Origin: Pseudoxanthomonas sp. z9
GTDB lineage: Bacteria; Pseudomonadota; Gammaproteobacteria; Xanthomonadales; Xanthomonadaceae
Length of the DNA: 64,000 bases
NCBI RefSeq assembly: GCF_006542425.1
Contig: NZ_VFID01000010.1
Coordinates: forward strand, 62,001-126,000
Direction: 5' to 3'
In this document: in pieces, positions 26,030 to 34,538 of the stretch
How the letters are laid out: the number at the start of each line of letters is the position of its first letter
Numbering within the stretch: position 1 is the stretch's first letter
The notes under the pieces: model-generated
Told to the model about the DNA's origin: nothing
The model's database searches: none
What the model saw: the letters and a program-made list of their open reading frames with translations, nothing else
Translations under genes and position numbers: made by a program

Positions 26030-28303
26030 TCAGAACTTCATCGTGAACTCGGCGCCGACGGTGCGCGGTTCGTTGATGAAGCCGGTCAGGTTGTTGAAGT
26101 CGATCGCGCCGACGATGCGGGTCTGGTCGGTGATGTTGCGGCCGAACAGCGCCACTTCGTAGTCACCGTAGTTCCAGCCGTAGCCGATACGCAGGCCGCC
26201 TTCCAGCGAGGACTTGCCGGTGAACTCCACCGACTCGTACAGGAAGAAATTCACTTCGCTGCGATAGGCCCAGTCGGTGTAGAAGTACAGCTCGGCGCCG
26301 TCGCCCATCGGCACGCTGTAGCGCGCGGTCAGGTTGTGTACCCACTTCGGCGCCTGCGGCAGCGGATTGCCGTTGATGCGGGCAAAGCCATTGACGATCG
26401 GATCGGTGACCGTGCAGCCGCCGCCGCAGGGCGCGACGCCCAGGTCGGCGTCCTTGATCTCGGTGTCGTTGTAGCTGCTGCCGAAGGTCACCAGCAGGTT
26501 GTCCAGCACGTAGGCTTCCAGATCCAGCTCGAAGCCCTGGCCGATGGTCTTGTCGGCATTGAGCAGGTTGGCCTGGTTGGTGCCGCCGCCAACCGCGATC
26601 AGCTGCTGGCCGTCGACGTTGTAACGGAACACGTTGAAGCCCACGCGCGCGCGCTTGTCCCACAGGTCCGCCTTGACGCCGGCCTCGTAGGAAATCACTT
26701 CCTCCGAGTCGGCCTTGGTCACGGTACCGAAGGCCACGCGGCCCTGGATCGACGGTGCGCGGAAGCCCTTGGCGACGCGGGCGTAGAAATTCACGTTGTC
26801 GTTGAACGCGTACACCGCGCTGCCATCCCAGCTGACATCATCCACGTCGGTGTGCTCGCGGAACGGACCACCGACCGGCGAGCCGCCGGGCACCGCCTGC
26901 AGCACGCTGGCGCTGAAGTCCTTCTTGTCCTGGGTGTAGCGCACGCCGCCGCGCAGCTTCAGCTTGTCGGTGACCTGGTACTCACCGGAGGCGAACACCG
27001 CCCACGCCTTGTTTTCCTGCTCCTGGATCGCGTGGCCGCTCTGCGGATTGCCCGAGGCCAGCGAATCGTAGTTGAAGCTGTCGATGCGGATGTCTTCCTT
27101 GAACCAGAACAGGCCGGCCTGCCAGTTGAACTTGCCGGCGTAGTCCGATTCCAGGCGGAACTCCTGGGTGAGCTGCTTGTGGTGCGGCAGGCCGTCGGCC
27201 GATTCGGACGGGAAGCGCGCGCCGATCAGCGGCTGGCCGGCGTCGATGCCGTCGGCCGGATTGAAGTCGAAGGTGTAGACGTAGCCACCGTCGATGTCGC
27301 CGCGGTTGAGCGATTCGGCGGTCTCGTAACCGGTGATCGAGTACAGGTTGTAGTCGCCCAGATCCCAGCGCAGGCGCGCGCTGCCGCCCCAGGTGTCGAG
27401 CTCGGAAAAGTTCACGCCATCCGTGTACATCTTGTCCTTGTCGAAACCCGGCACGAAGTCATTCGTGCCCGGCTTGATGATGTTCGCGCGGAACAGGCGT
27501 GCGGTGCCGTTGAGGTGGCGCTTGTGCAGGTTGAACAGGCCTTCGAACGCGTCGCCCTCGTACAGGAACTGCACGCGCGCGGCCGATTCGTCGTAGCCCT
27601 CGGCGCCGCGATCCGGGCCGGCCGGGTTCTGGTTCTTCACCCAGTCTTCCTTGCGCTGATACAGCGCGGAGACGCGGGCCGACCAGCGCTCGCTCAGCGG
27701 GCCACCGATGGCGCCCTCGAAATTCCACATGTTGTCGCTGCCGTAGGACAGCTGGGCATAGCCGTCCAGTTCGCGGGTCGGCTTGGCCGATTCGAACTTG
27801 ACCACGCCGGCCGGGGTGTTGCGGCCGAACAGCGTGCCCTGCGGACCGCGCAATACTTCGATGCGCTCCAGGTCGAAGATCGGGAAGCCCTTCAGCAGCG
27901 GGCTTTCCTGGACCACTTCGTCATACACCAGCGAGACCGGCTGCGAGGCGTTGAGATCGAAGTCGGTGTTGCCCAGGCCGCGGATGTAGAAACGCGGGAA
28001 CGCGCGGCCGTAGGAGGATTCGATGTTGAGGCTGGGCACGCGCGCGGACAGGAAGCGGATGTCGTTGCCACCGGAGCCGAGCACGTCCAGCTTCTCGCTG
28101 CTGACGCTGGAGATGGAGACCGGGACGTCCTGGATGTTCTCGACCTTGCGCTGCGCGGTCACCTGCACGGTGTCCAGCGTGGACGCTTCGGTCTTGGGAG
28201 CGGTGGCCGCTTCCTGGGCAAGCGCACTGCCGAACGGCAGCAGCGCGGCGATGGCGAAGGCAAGGCGGTGCGGCCGCACGGCGGTGGAGCGGAGTCGGGA
28301 CAT
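26030..28303 (-). CDS. TonB-dependent outer-membrane receptor
   Basis: A 757-residue outer-membrane transporter: signal peptide ending FGSALAQ, TonB-box-like LDTVQVTAQ, a plug domain with DVPVSISSVSSEKLD and RGLGNTDFDLNA, then a 22-strand barrel ending in the C-terminal phenylalanine (FTMKF). The plug style (IQDVPVSIS, PRFYIRGLGN) resembles the large Sphingomonas/Xanthomonas receptors for plant or carbohydrate compounds rather than classic siderophore receptors. The ligand is unknown; closeness to the chitinase makes a chitin-derived ligand possible but unproven. The ATG at 28303 begins the signal peptide; the open frame upstream to 28366 is not needed. Confidence 0.92.
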   Translation of the reverse strand: MSRLRSTAVRPHRLAFAIAALLPFGSALAQEAATAPKTEASTLDTVQVTAQRKVENIQDVPVSISSVSSEKLDVLGSGGNDIRFLSARVPSLNIESSYGRAFPRFYIRGLGNTDFDLNASQPVSLVYDEVVQESPLLKGFPIFDLERIEVLRGPQGTLFGRNTPAGVVKFESAKPTRELDGYAQLSYGSDNMWNFEGAIGGPLSERWSARVSALYQRKEDWVKNQNPAGPDRGAEGYDESAARVQFLYEGDAFEGLFNLHKRHLNGTARLFRANIIKPGTNDFVPGFDKDKMYTDGVNFSELDTWGGSARLRWDLGDYNLYSITGYETAESLNRGDIDGGYVYTFDFNPADGIDAGQPLIGARFPSESADGLPHHKQLTQEFRLESDYAGKFNWQAGLFWFKEDIRIDSFNYDSLASGNPQSGHAIQEQENKAWAVFASGEYQVTDKLKLRGGVRYTQDKKDFSASVLQAVPGGSPVGGPFREHTDVDDVSWDGSAVYAFNDNVNFYARVAKGFRAPSIQGRVAFGTVTKADSEEVISYEAGVKADLWDKRARVGFNVFRYNVDGQQLIAVGGGTNQANLLNADKTIGQGFELDLEAYVLDNLLVTFGSSYNDTEIKDADLGVAPCGGGCTVTDPIVNGFARINGNPLPQAPKWVHNLTARYSVPMGDGAELYFYTDWAYRSEVNFFLYESVEFTGKSSLEGGLRIGYGWNYGDYEVALFGRNITDQTRIVGAIDFNNLTGFINEPRTVGAEFTMKF

Positions 28304-28539
28304 GGCGATGGCTTTCCGGTGGGTGGTCGGGAGCGGCGGGCGCCGCCTAGCATGCGAATGTTGCATTACAGCAACAGGCGGGGCAATGGCCGGAAGTCCT
28401 GTTCATGCCGAAGGTAACGGCAATCCCGCCGACCCGCGATGGCGGTCGCGTTCCGACCGTACCGGGCAGGACTTCCGGGTATGTCGCGGCAGGGGCCGCG
28501 CGGCTAGACTCGCGGCTCTTTCCACCCCCGGACACCCTC

Positions 28540-29559
28540 ATGAGCCAGTGGTATTTCCATAGTCCCAATGATCAGCAGCGGGTCGGTCCGCTGGACGACG
28601 AAGCCGCCCGTCGCCACGCCCAGCTCAACCCCGGTGCACTGGCCTGGCGCGAGGGCATGCGCGAATGGAAGGCGGTGCGCGAGGTGCCGGAACTGGGCGG
28701 TGCCGCCAGCGCTCCGCCGCATGCGCCGCCACTGCCGGGGTCCGGCGGGCGCCGTGGCGCGGACGAAATCGATTTCCGCATCGTCGGCCACGACATGCAG
28801 TTCGTCGAAGTCGAACTGGATCCGGGCGAGAGCGCGATCGCCGAAGCCGGCGCGCTGATGTTCAAGGACGGCACGGTGCAGATGGACACCGTGTTCGGCA
28901 ACGGCTCGCACAGCGGCCAGGGCGGCGGTTTCATGGACAAGCTGCTGTCGGCCGGCAAGCGCGTGCTGACCGGCGAGAGCCTGTTCACCACGGTGTTCAC
29001 CCACACCGGCAGCGGCAAGGCCAAGGTCGCGTTCGCCGCGCCCTACCCCGGCACCGTGCTGGCGATGAAGCTGGACGAGCATGGCGGTCGCCTGATCTGC
29101 CAGAAGGACAGCTTCCTGGCCGGCGCGCGCGGCGTCAGCGTGGGCATCCACTTCCAGCGCAAGATCCTCACCGGCCTGTTCGGCGGCGAGGGCTTCATCA
29201 TGCAGAAGCTGGAGGGCGACGGCTGGGTGTTCGTGCATGCCGGCGGCACCGTGGTCGAACGCGAGCTGCAGGCCGGCGAGCGCATCGACGTGGATACCGG
29301 CTGCGTGGTCGCCTACCACGCCAGCGTGAACATGGACGTGCGTCCGGTCAGCGGCATCAAGAGCATGTTCTTCGGCGGCGAAGGTGTGTTCCTGGCCACC
29401 CTGACCGGCCCGGGCAAGGTGTGGATGCAGTCGCTGCCGTTCTCGCGCCTGGCCGGCCGCATGCTGCAGGCCGCGCCGCAGGCCGGCGGACAGGCGCGTG
29501 GCGAAGGCTCGGTGCTGGGCGGGCTGGGGCGGATCCTGGACGGCGACAACAACTTCTGA
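28540..29559 (+). CDS. AIM24/TIGR00266 family protein with N-terminal GYF_2 domain
   Basis: A 339-residue protein. Residues 1-52 form a GYF_2-type domain (WYFHSPNDQQRVGPLDDEAA and WREGMREWKAV), then a proline/glycine-rich linker, then an AIM24-type double beta-roll (from about 75) with VEVELDPGESAIAEAGALMF, PYPGTVLAMKLDE and FGGEGVFLATLTGPGKVWMQ. Function is not established; GYF_2 domains are thought to mediate protein contacts. The ATG at 28540 is where GYF_2 starts; the upstream open frame crosses the divergent promoter region. Confidence 0.9.
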   Translation: MSQWYFHSPNDQQRVGPLDDEAARRHAQLNPGALAWREGMREWKAVREVPELGGAASAPPHAPPLPGSGGRRGADEIDFRIVGHDMQFVEVELDPGESAIAEAGALMFKDGTVQMDTVFGNGSHSGQGGGFMDKLLSAGKRVLTGESLFTTVFTHTGSGKAKVAFAAPYPGTVLAMKLDEHGGRLICQKDSFLAGARGVSVGIHFQRKILTGLFGGEGFIMQKLEGDGWVFVHAGGTVVERELQAGERIDVDTGCVVAYHASVNMDVRPVSGIKSMFFGGEGVFLATLTGPGKVWMQSLPFSRLAGRMLQAAPQAGGQARGEGSVLGGLGRILDGDNNF

Positions 29560-29709
29560 GCAGGCACCGGCGGCGGGAGCGCAACCACTCCCGCCGCCCT
29601 CGGAGCCGACTGGCCGGGACAGCCTCGGGCGGCTCGAACCGCCGGTTGGAAGCCATTGAACCGCCGCGCGGTATCCTGCGCCGTCGATTTCCACTCCGCC
29701 TGCACATTC

Positions 29710-30729
29710 ATGAATCCGCTCCCCCCCCGCCTTTCCTGGCTGCTGCCGCTGGTGCTGCTGGCCGCATGCGGCGGCAACACCAAGCCATCGCCGCCTCCCG
29801 TCGCGGTGACGCCGGTCGCGCCGGTACCGCCGCCGCCGCCGGTGAAGGTCGGCATCGCCCTCGGCGGCGGCGCGGCCAAGGGCTTCGCCCACATCGGCGT
29901 GATCAAGATGCTCGAGGCCAACGGCATCCAGCCGGTGGTGGTTTCCGGCACCAGCGCCGGCAGCGTGGTCGGCGCGCTGTACGCCAGCGGCATGGATCCG
30001 TTCCAGATGCAGAAGCAGGCATTCGCGCTGGATGAAACGAATATCCGCGACGTGCGGCTGTTCTCCGGCGGACTGGTGCAGGGGCAGGCGTTGCAGGACT
30101 ACGTCAACGATCTGCTGGGCAAGCGCCCGATCGAGAAATTGAAGAAGCCGTTCGCCGCCGTCGCGACGCAGCTGGAAACCGGGCAGCGCACCGTGTTCGT
30201 GCGCGGCAATGTCGGCCAGGCGGTACGCGCCTCCAGCAGCATCCCCGGCGTGTTCGAACCCGTGGTGATCGGCAAGGCGACCTACATCGACGGCGGCGTG
30301 GTCAGTCCGGTGCCGGTGGACGCCGCGCGCCAGCTGGGTGCGGACTTCGTGATCGCGGTGGACATTTCCACCAAGGCGTCCGGCACGCGTCCGGGCAGCA
30401 TGCTTGGCATCGTCAACCAGTCGATCACGATCATGGGCCAGAAACTCGGCGAGCAGGAACTGGCGCGCGCGGACATCGTCATCCGCCCGCGGGTCAACGA
30501 GATTGGGCCCGCCGATTTCGAGCAGAAGAACAACGCGATCCTGGAAGGCGAGCGCGCGGCGATGGCGGTAATGCCGCAAATCCGCGAGAAGCTGGAGCAG
30601 CTGCGCAGGCAGCGCCTCGCCACGCATGCCGCCACTGTCGCACCGGTTGCACCGGCCAAGCCCGCCGAATGCGATGACGAAGGCTTTCGCCTGGGCAAGC
30701 TGTGGGGCGGCAAGAAGAAATGCGAATAG
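29710..30729 (+). CDS. Patatin-like phospholipase lipoprotein
   Basis: A 339-residue predicted lipid acyl hydrolase. The N-terminus is a lipoprotein signal with lipobox LLAAC (C20), followed by a proline-rich linker. The patatin domain has the oxyanion loop LGGGAAKGFAHIG, the nucleophile elbow GTSAG with S82 and the DGG motif (aspartate about 194). Likely a membrane-anchored RssA-type phospholipase in the periplasm. The frame after the TAG at 30727 stays open for 28 GC-rich codons to a TAA at 30814-30816, which overlaps the stop of the convergent HD gene; the C-terminus may thus have been shortened by a nonsense mutation. Confidence 0.9.
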   Translation: MNPLPPRLSWLLPLVLLAACGGNTKPSPPPVAVTPVAPVPPPPPVKVGIALGGGAAKGFAHIGVIKMLEANGIQPVVVSGTSAGSVVGALYASGMDPFQMQKQAFALDETNIRDVRLFSGGLVQGQALQDYVNDLLGKRPIEKLKKPFAAVATQLETGQRTVFVRGNVGQAVRASSSIPGVFEPVVIGKATYIDGGVVSPVPVDAARQLGADFVIAVDISTKASGTRPGSMLGIVNQSITIMGQKLGEQELARADIVIRPRVNEIGPADFEQKNNAILEGERAAMAVMPQIREKLEQLRRQRLATHAATVAPVAPAKPAECDDEGFRLGKLWGGKKKCE

Positions 30730-30812
30730 CGCGGAGCGTGCTCCGCTAAGCGTTTCCAGACCGGCGCCGATGCCGAGCAGCCCGGCATCTACATGACGCC
30801 GCGTACCCGCCG

Positions 30813-31427
30813 CTAAGCCACCGCGCGTGCCAGGTTTTCCCTTGCGCGGGTTTCCAGCCGGTCGTGGAAATATGGCGTCGAATACAGCCGCGGCCGCTCC
30901 AGGAATCCCCGCAGGATGGCGCGTCGCTTGCGCCGGAACAGCCAGCCGGGCACGAAGGCGTATTCACGCCGGATCTGTGCTTCATATTCGGCGAAACGCG
31001 CGGTGTCCGCGCCGAGGATGCCCAGATCGATATCCACCAGCAGCCGCGCGTCGGCATCGGCGGGAACCGCATCGTGCCGGGTGGCCATGATCAGCGCGTG
31101 CACGCGGTCGGCGACCGCGCGTTCCACCTCCGCGTCCAGCAGCGCTTCGCGTGCCCACTCCGCGCTGCGTGCCTCGTTGTCGGATCGCTTCACATCGTAG
31201 ATGGCGTCGTGGAACCACAAGGCCAGCTCGACCTCGTCGGGTTTTTGCGCCAGCGCGCGCGCCTGGTCGAAGGCCGCCAGGCATTCACCGAGATGCTGCA
31301 GCGTGTGGTAATGGCGATGCGGTTCCTGGTAGCAGGCCAGCAGCCGCTCGCACCACGCCAGGCCATCGCCGACCGCGCCGACGCCGCGCCATGCGCGCTG
31401 CCAGGACGATTGCAGATGTTGTTTCAT
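30813..31427 (-). CDS. HD-domain metal-dependent phosphohydrolase-like protein
   Basis: A 204-residue cytoplasmic protein of the group of predicted HD-superfamily hydrolases: HRHYHTLQHLGECL supplies the first histidines, ELALWFHDAIYD the HD pair and LVDIDLGILG a later acidic motif. Substrate is unknown. The ATG at 31427 begins MKQHLQSSW; the open frame continues upstream without support. Its stop codon region abuts the patatin gene convergently. Confidence 0.85.
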   Translation of the reverse strand: MKQHLQSSWQRAWRGVGAVGDGLAWCERLLACYQEPHRHYHTLQHLGECLAAFDQARALAQKPDEVELALWFHDAIYDVKRSDNEARSAEWAREALLDAEVERAVADRVHALIMATRHDAVPADADARLLVDIDLGILGADTARFAEYEAQIRREYAFVPGWLFRRKRRAILRGFLERPRLYSTPYFHDRLETRARENLARAVA

Positions 31428-31507
31428 CGTGCGGAGTCTACGCCTCTTGCCCACGCGTGATCCGCCCGCATCTCTGCCATCGAATCCCCCGCCGGAGTTC
31501 CCGCCGC

Positions 31508-31843
31508 ATGCCCACATCCTCCCCTGCCGATCTGGCCGCCATCAACCACAAGATCGTCGCCGAAGGCGAAGTCCTGCCCGCGGTCACCCTGAAGGACGGC
31601 AGCCGCGTGCAGACCGGCACGGTGGCCACGCTGCTGCACAACATCACCCTGTACAACGCGGGCGAACGCGGCCGGGTGGAAACCGAACTGGCCGCCGCCA
31701 TCCCGACCCTGTTCAAGGTCGGCCTGTTCGACCTGTTCCCGCCAGTCGAATGGATCGCCGGCGACAATCCCGGACGGCGTCATGTCGGCGAGCTGGCACT
31801 GGCGCATCGGAACGAGGCCGATCGCCGGAACGACGGCGCCTGA
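31508..31843 (+). CDS. Conserved hypothetical protein, 111 residues
   Basis: I do not recognise a named family with certainty. The product is a soluble 111-residue protein with LTLKDGSRVQTGTVATLLHNI-like central segment (residues about 26-46), LFKVGLFDLFPPVEWI, and a charged tail. GC-rich third positions and a start (ATG 31508) preceded by GGAGTTCCCGCCGC support coding. It is divergent from the HD gene (80-base gap) and convergent with a DUF1801 gene. Confidence 0.7.
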   Translation: MPTSSPADLAAINHKIVAEGEVLPAVTLKDGSRVQTGTVATLLHNITLYNAGERGRVETELAAAIPTLFKVGLFDLFPPVEWIAGDNPGRRHVGELALAHRNEADRRNDGA

Positions 31844-31866
31844 TTCCCGCGGGGGACACGGCCCGT

Positions 31867-32262
31867 CTAGAGCAGGCGGATCCACTGCCGCAGCACGGCT
31901 TCGAACGCGGCCTGGTGGTGACGCAGTTCCGCCATGTCGGCGAAGGCCACCCGCGCGCGATCCGGTCCCAGCCATTCCAGCAAGCCATCGGGATCGTCGA
32001 TCGCCGGATTCGATGACGGCGCCCGCGTCTTCGCGCCCCGATGCAGGATCACGCCGATGCCCTGCTTCGCACGCAGGTGGGTGGTGGCGAAGTATTCGTC
32101 CAGGCGCCAGCTCGGCGCATTCCATTTGACGCCTTCGGCGATGCGCGGATCCACGCCGGTGATGATCCGGCGCAGCGCCTCCACTTCCGCCTTGCAGGGA
32201 TGATCGAGCGCGGCCATATAGGCATCGACGGCGTCCTTGGTGTCGGTGGTCTTGCGGTGCAT
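31867..32262 (-). CDS. DUF1801 family protein
   Basis: A 131-residue cytoplasmic protein whose ALRRIITGVDPRIAEGVKWNAPSW is the DUF1801/YdhG-like signature; such proteins adopt an iron-chaperone-like alpha/beta fold but their role is not established. HLRAKQGIGVILHRG follows. It lies 38 bases downstream of the HxlR-type regulator on the same strand and may be co-transcribed. Confidence 0.85.
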   Translation of the reverse strand: MHRKTTDTKDAVDAYMAALDHPCKAEVEALRRIITGVDPRIAEGVKWNAPSWRLDEYFATTHLRAKQGIGVILHRGAKTRAPSSNPAIDDPDGLLEWLGPDRARVAFADMAELRHHQAAFEAVLRQWIRLL

Positions 32263-32300
32263 GGCGGCGACGCTCCTGTCACCCGGGATCGGGCCGTGGA

Positions 32301-32702
32301 TTATTCCGTTTCCACCCGCCGCAGGTCATGCTGCGCCCGCGCTTCGGCCAGTGCGGCCTGGTGCCGTTCCGCCCAGCGGTCCAGTCCGACCAGCGTGCGA
32401 TCCAGCGAATGGCCCAGCGCGGTGAGGCGATATTCCACGTTCGGCGGCACCGTGCCGTGATCGATGCGCGCAATCAGGCCACTGCGCTCCAGGTCGCGCA
32501 GGTTCTGGGTCAGCACCTTCTGCGACACGCCCTCGATGCGCCGAAGCAGGGCGTTGTTGCGCACCGGACCACGCGCCAGTTCGGTAAGGATCGGCAGCGC
32601 CCACTTGCCCGCGAGCAAGGCCATCACCGCCTGCGAAGGGCAGGCGCCGCTTGCGGTTTCCGGTGAATCCGGGAGGGCTGGCTGAGCGCTGTCCACAGGC
32701 AC
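32301..32702 (-). CDS. HxlR-family winged-helix transcriptional regulator
   Basis: A 133-residue regulator with the HxlR-type winged helix: CPSQAVMALLAGKWALPILTEL (N-terminal cysteine that in some family members senses electrophiles or oxidation), RIEGVSQKVLTQNLRDLERSG as recognition helix and VEYRLTALGHSL as wing. It is divergent from the SMR transporter gene across 73 bases with two small palindromes, so it probably regulates that gene and itself. Confidence 0.88.
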   Translation of the reverse strand: MPVDSAQPALPDSPETASGACPSQAVMALLAGKWALPILTELARGPVRNNALLRRIEGVSQKVLTQNLRDLERSGLIARIDHGTVPPNVEYRLTALGHSLDRTLVGLDRWAERHQAALAEARAQHDLRRVETE

Positions 32703-32712
32703 CTCGAAGTGC

Positions 32713-32740
32713 GTACTTGTACGGTGACCAGTGTGTGGTC
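32713..32740. promoter_or_regulatory. Candidate operator between the HxlR regulator and SMR transporter genes
   Basis: GTACTTGTAC (32713-32722) is followed after three bases by GACCAGTGTGTGGTC (32726-32740), an inverted repeat with five-base arms. HxlR proteins commonly bind such short palindromes in divergent gaps; binding here is inferred. Confidence 0.4.
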
Positions 32741-32775
32741 AGGCTGGGCGCCCTTCAAGTGAACCGGAGTCCGCG

Positions 32776-33093
32776 ATGGCGTGGTGGCTGCTGATCCTTG
32801 CCGGCCTGATGGAAATCGTCATGGCCGGCGCGCTCAAATCCGCGCAGGGATGGACGCGTCCCCTGCCCGGCGTCATCGGCATCGTCGCGGCGCTGGTCAG
32901 CATTTTCCTGCTGACCCACGCGATCCGCGATCTGCCCACCGGTACCGCCTACGCGGTGTGGACCGGGATTGGCGCGATCGGCGTCGCCGCGCTCGGCATC
33001 TTCGCCTATGGCGACAGCCCGTCGCCAGCGCGGCTGGGCTGCATGGCGTTGATCCTGCTCGGCATCGTCGGCCTGCGCTGGCTGGAAGCGTAG
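32776..33093 (+). CDS. sugE: Small multidrug resistance family transporter (SugE/Gdx type)
   Basis: A 105-residue inner-membrane protein with four transmembrane helices. Helix 1 carries the conserved essential glutamate (E13, AGLMEIVMAGALKSA), and GTAYAVWTGIGAIG is the SMR helix 3 signature. The SugE/Gdx subgroup exports guanidinium or certain quaternary ammonium compounds; the exact subgroup is judged by eye. No guanidine riboswitch is visible in the 73-base leader, which instead has small palindromes next to the divergent regulator. Confidence 0.88.
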   Translation: MAWWLLILAGLMEIVMAGALKSAQGWTRPLPGVIGIVAALVSIFLLTHAIRDLPTGTAYAVWTGIGAIGVAALGIFAYGDSPSPARLGCMALILLGIVGLRWLEA

Positions 33094-33102
33094 GACGCGC
33101 GC

Positions 33103-33762
33103 CTACGCTTCGTAGTCGTCCAGGTACACCGGCGGCAGCGCTTCGGCCTCACGCAGCCATTCGCGCACGGTGGGCCGGGACAACAGGCGTTCAGTCCAGT
33201 CGACAACGTGCGGCCAGGCGCTGGCGTCGACATCGTGGGCGAACAGGCGCCACAGCACCGGCACGAACGCCAAGTCCGCCAGCGACAGCGCACCGCACAG
33301 ATAGGGCCCGCCACTGTGCGACAGCGCCTGCTGGCAGGCCGCCAGGATGCGCCCGGCCTCGGCCTGTTCCTGCGCGGTCATGCGCCGCCGTTGCGGATAG
33401 AAGGCGCTCTCGAACGAGAGCCGGCCACATAATCCGGACAGTCCCGAATGCACCCACGCGAGCAGCGCGCGTGCCCGTGCACGCTCGCGGATGTCGCCGG
33501 GCAGCAGCGGCGAGGCGCCCAGTTCGCTCGCGTACTCCATGATCGCGAGCGAGTCGTGGATGACCGTGTCGCCGTCCACCAGCACCGGCACGGCGGCGGG
33601 CGGCGAGAACACCGCGATACGGGCGAGATTCTCGAACCGCTGTGGCTTGCGGATGTCGACGATGCGTTCCTCGAACGCGATGTCCTGTTCGCGCAGCGCC
33701 AGCCAGGCACGGAACGCCCAGCTGGAGGCGTTGCGGGTACCACTGTAGAGAATCCGGCTCAT
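33103..33762 (-). CDS. Glutathione S-transferase family protein
   Basis: A 219-residue cytosolic GST. The N-terminal thioredoxin fold has LYSGTRNASSWAFRAWLAL with serines near the glutathione thiol site, VPVLVDGDTVIHDSLAIMEY with the cis-proline and the DS pair binding the glutathione glutamyl group; the helical C-terminal domain contains LCGALSLADLAFVPVLWRL. Its start overlaps the stop of the VOC gene by four bases, making it the last gene of a four-gene operon with GFA, ABM and VOC genes. Confidence 0.9.
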   Translation of the reverse strand: MSRILYSGTRNASSWAFRAWLALREQDIAFEERIVDIRKPQRFENLARIAVFSPPAAVPVLVDGDTVIHDSLAIMEYASELGASPLLPGDIRERARARALLAWVHSGLSGLCGRLSFESAFYPQRRRMTAQEQAEAGRILAACQQALSHSGGPYLCGALSLADLAFVPVLWRLFAHDVDASAWPHVVDWTERLLSRPTVREWLREAEALPPVYLDDYEA

Positions 33763-34145
33763 GCGCCGAGGTCGCCGTAGGGGCCGGCCACGACCACGAC
33801 GTAGCCATCCGGATCACGCAGCCAGATCTCGCGATGCTGCGCGTTCGGATTGATCTTGGGCCCTTCCAGCACCGTCGCCCTCGCCTCCTGCACGCGCCGG
33901 AGCGCGGCGTCGAAATCGCCGGCCAGGAACCACAGCAGCACCCCATTGCCGGGCGCGATGTCAGGCTGGCCCAGATGCGGGTGCGCATGCGCTTCCCAGC
34001 GGTGCAGTTGCAGGACCATTTCGCCGCCGGCCATGAGCTGTTCGTACTCGTCGCCGCCGTGACCGCTGTCCAGTCCGAGCGTGGCCTGGTACCAGCGCCG
34101 GCTGGCCGCGACGTCGCGCACCGCGATCAGTGGCTGCGGTTTCAT
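33759..34145 (-). CDS. VOC (glyoxalase/dioxygenase superfamily) protein
   Basis: A 128-residue protein with two beta-alpha-beta-beta-beta modules of the vicinal oxygen chelate fold: DVAASRRWYQATLGLDSG at the start and EIWLRDPDGYVVVVAGPYG at the end. Candidate metal ligands are H near 47 and E near 110. Coupled by four-base overlaps to the ABM gene upstream and the GST gene downstream, which suggests a shared substrate, possibly a glutathione adduct. Confidence 0.88.
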   Translation of the reverse strand: MKPQPLIAVRDVAASRRWYQATLGLDSGHGGDEYEQLMAGGEMVLQLHRWEAHAHPHLGQPDIAPGNGVLLWFLAGDFDAALRRVQEARATVLEGPKINPNAQHREIWLRDPDGYVVVVAGPYGDLGA

Positions 34146-34537
34146 GCCGATGCCCGCGCCAGGCCATGGCCGCCAACGGGCGCGGTCTCGAAGTGCTCGC
34201 CGAACCCTGCGATCAAGGGCTTCGCCCGCGCGATCACCTGCTGCACCGCCGGCAGCGACAGCGATGCCTTGTGGCTGGCGGCGCTGTCCCAGACCTCCGT
34301 GATCCAGATGCCGTCGGCGTCGGCCGGGTCGCGGGCGACGATGTAGCTCAGGCAGCCGGGCATGGCGCCGATCTCTTCCAGCATCAGGGCGATCAGCGCA
34401 TCGCGCTGGCCGCTCACGGCTTTCATCCTGCCAATCAGTCCGTACATCGAGGGTTCTCCAGGGATATCGGCCGGCAATCGCGCGGACGCCAGCAGCAGTG
34501 CCGCGCCGGTCCCGGCCAGCAGGTCGCGGCGTTTCAT
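34142..34537 (-). CDS. Antibiotic biosynthesis monooxygenase (ABM)-domain protein with an export signal
   Basis: A 131-residue protein with an ABM-type ferredoxin-like fold: YGLIGRMKAVSGQRDALIALML, MPGCLSYIVARDPADADGIWI and EVWDSAASHKASL. Unusually for this family, it begins MKRRDLLAGTGAALLLASA, which looks like a twin-arginine or Sec export signal, so it may act in the periplasm. It starts one base after the stop of the GFA gene and overlaps the VOC gene by four bases. If the signal is not used, an internal ATG at residue 31 would give a cytosolic protein. Confidence 0.85.
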   Translation of the reverse strand: MKRRDLLAGTGAALLLASARLPADIPGEPSMYGLIGRMKAVSGQRDALIALMLEEIGAMPGCLSYIVARDPADADGIWITEVWDSAASHKASLSLPAVQQVIARAKPLIAGFGEHFETAPVGGHGLARASA

Positions 34538-34538
34538 T

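Noticed and set aside
25922-28417. An 831-codon open frame antisense to the TonB-dependent receptor
   Set aside because: No domain, compositional shadow of the receptor gene.
32703-32775. Guanidine riboswitch before the SMR transporter
   Set aside because: The 73-base leader has no recognisable guanidine-class motif; it has small operator-like palindromes instead.
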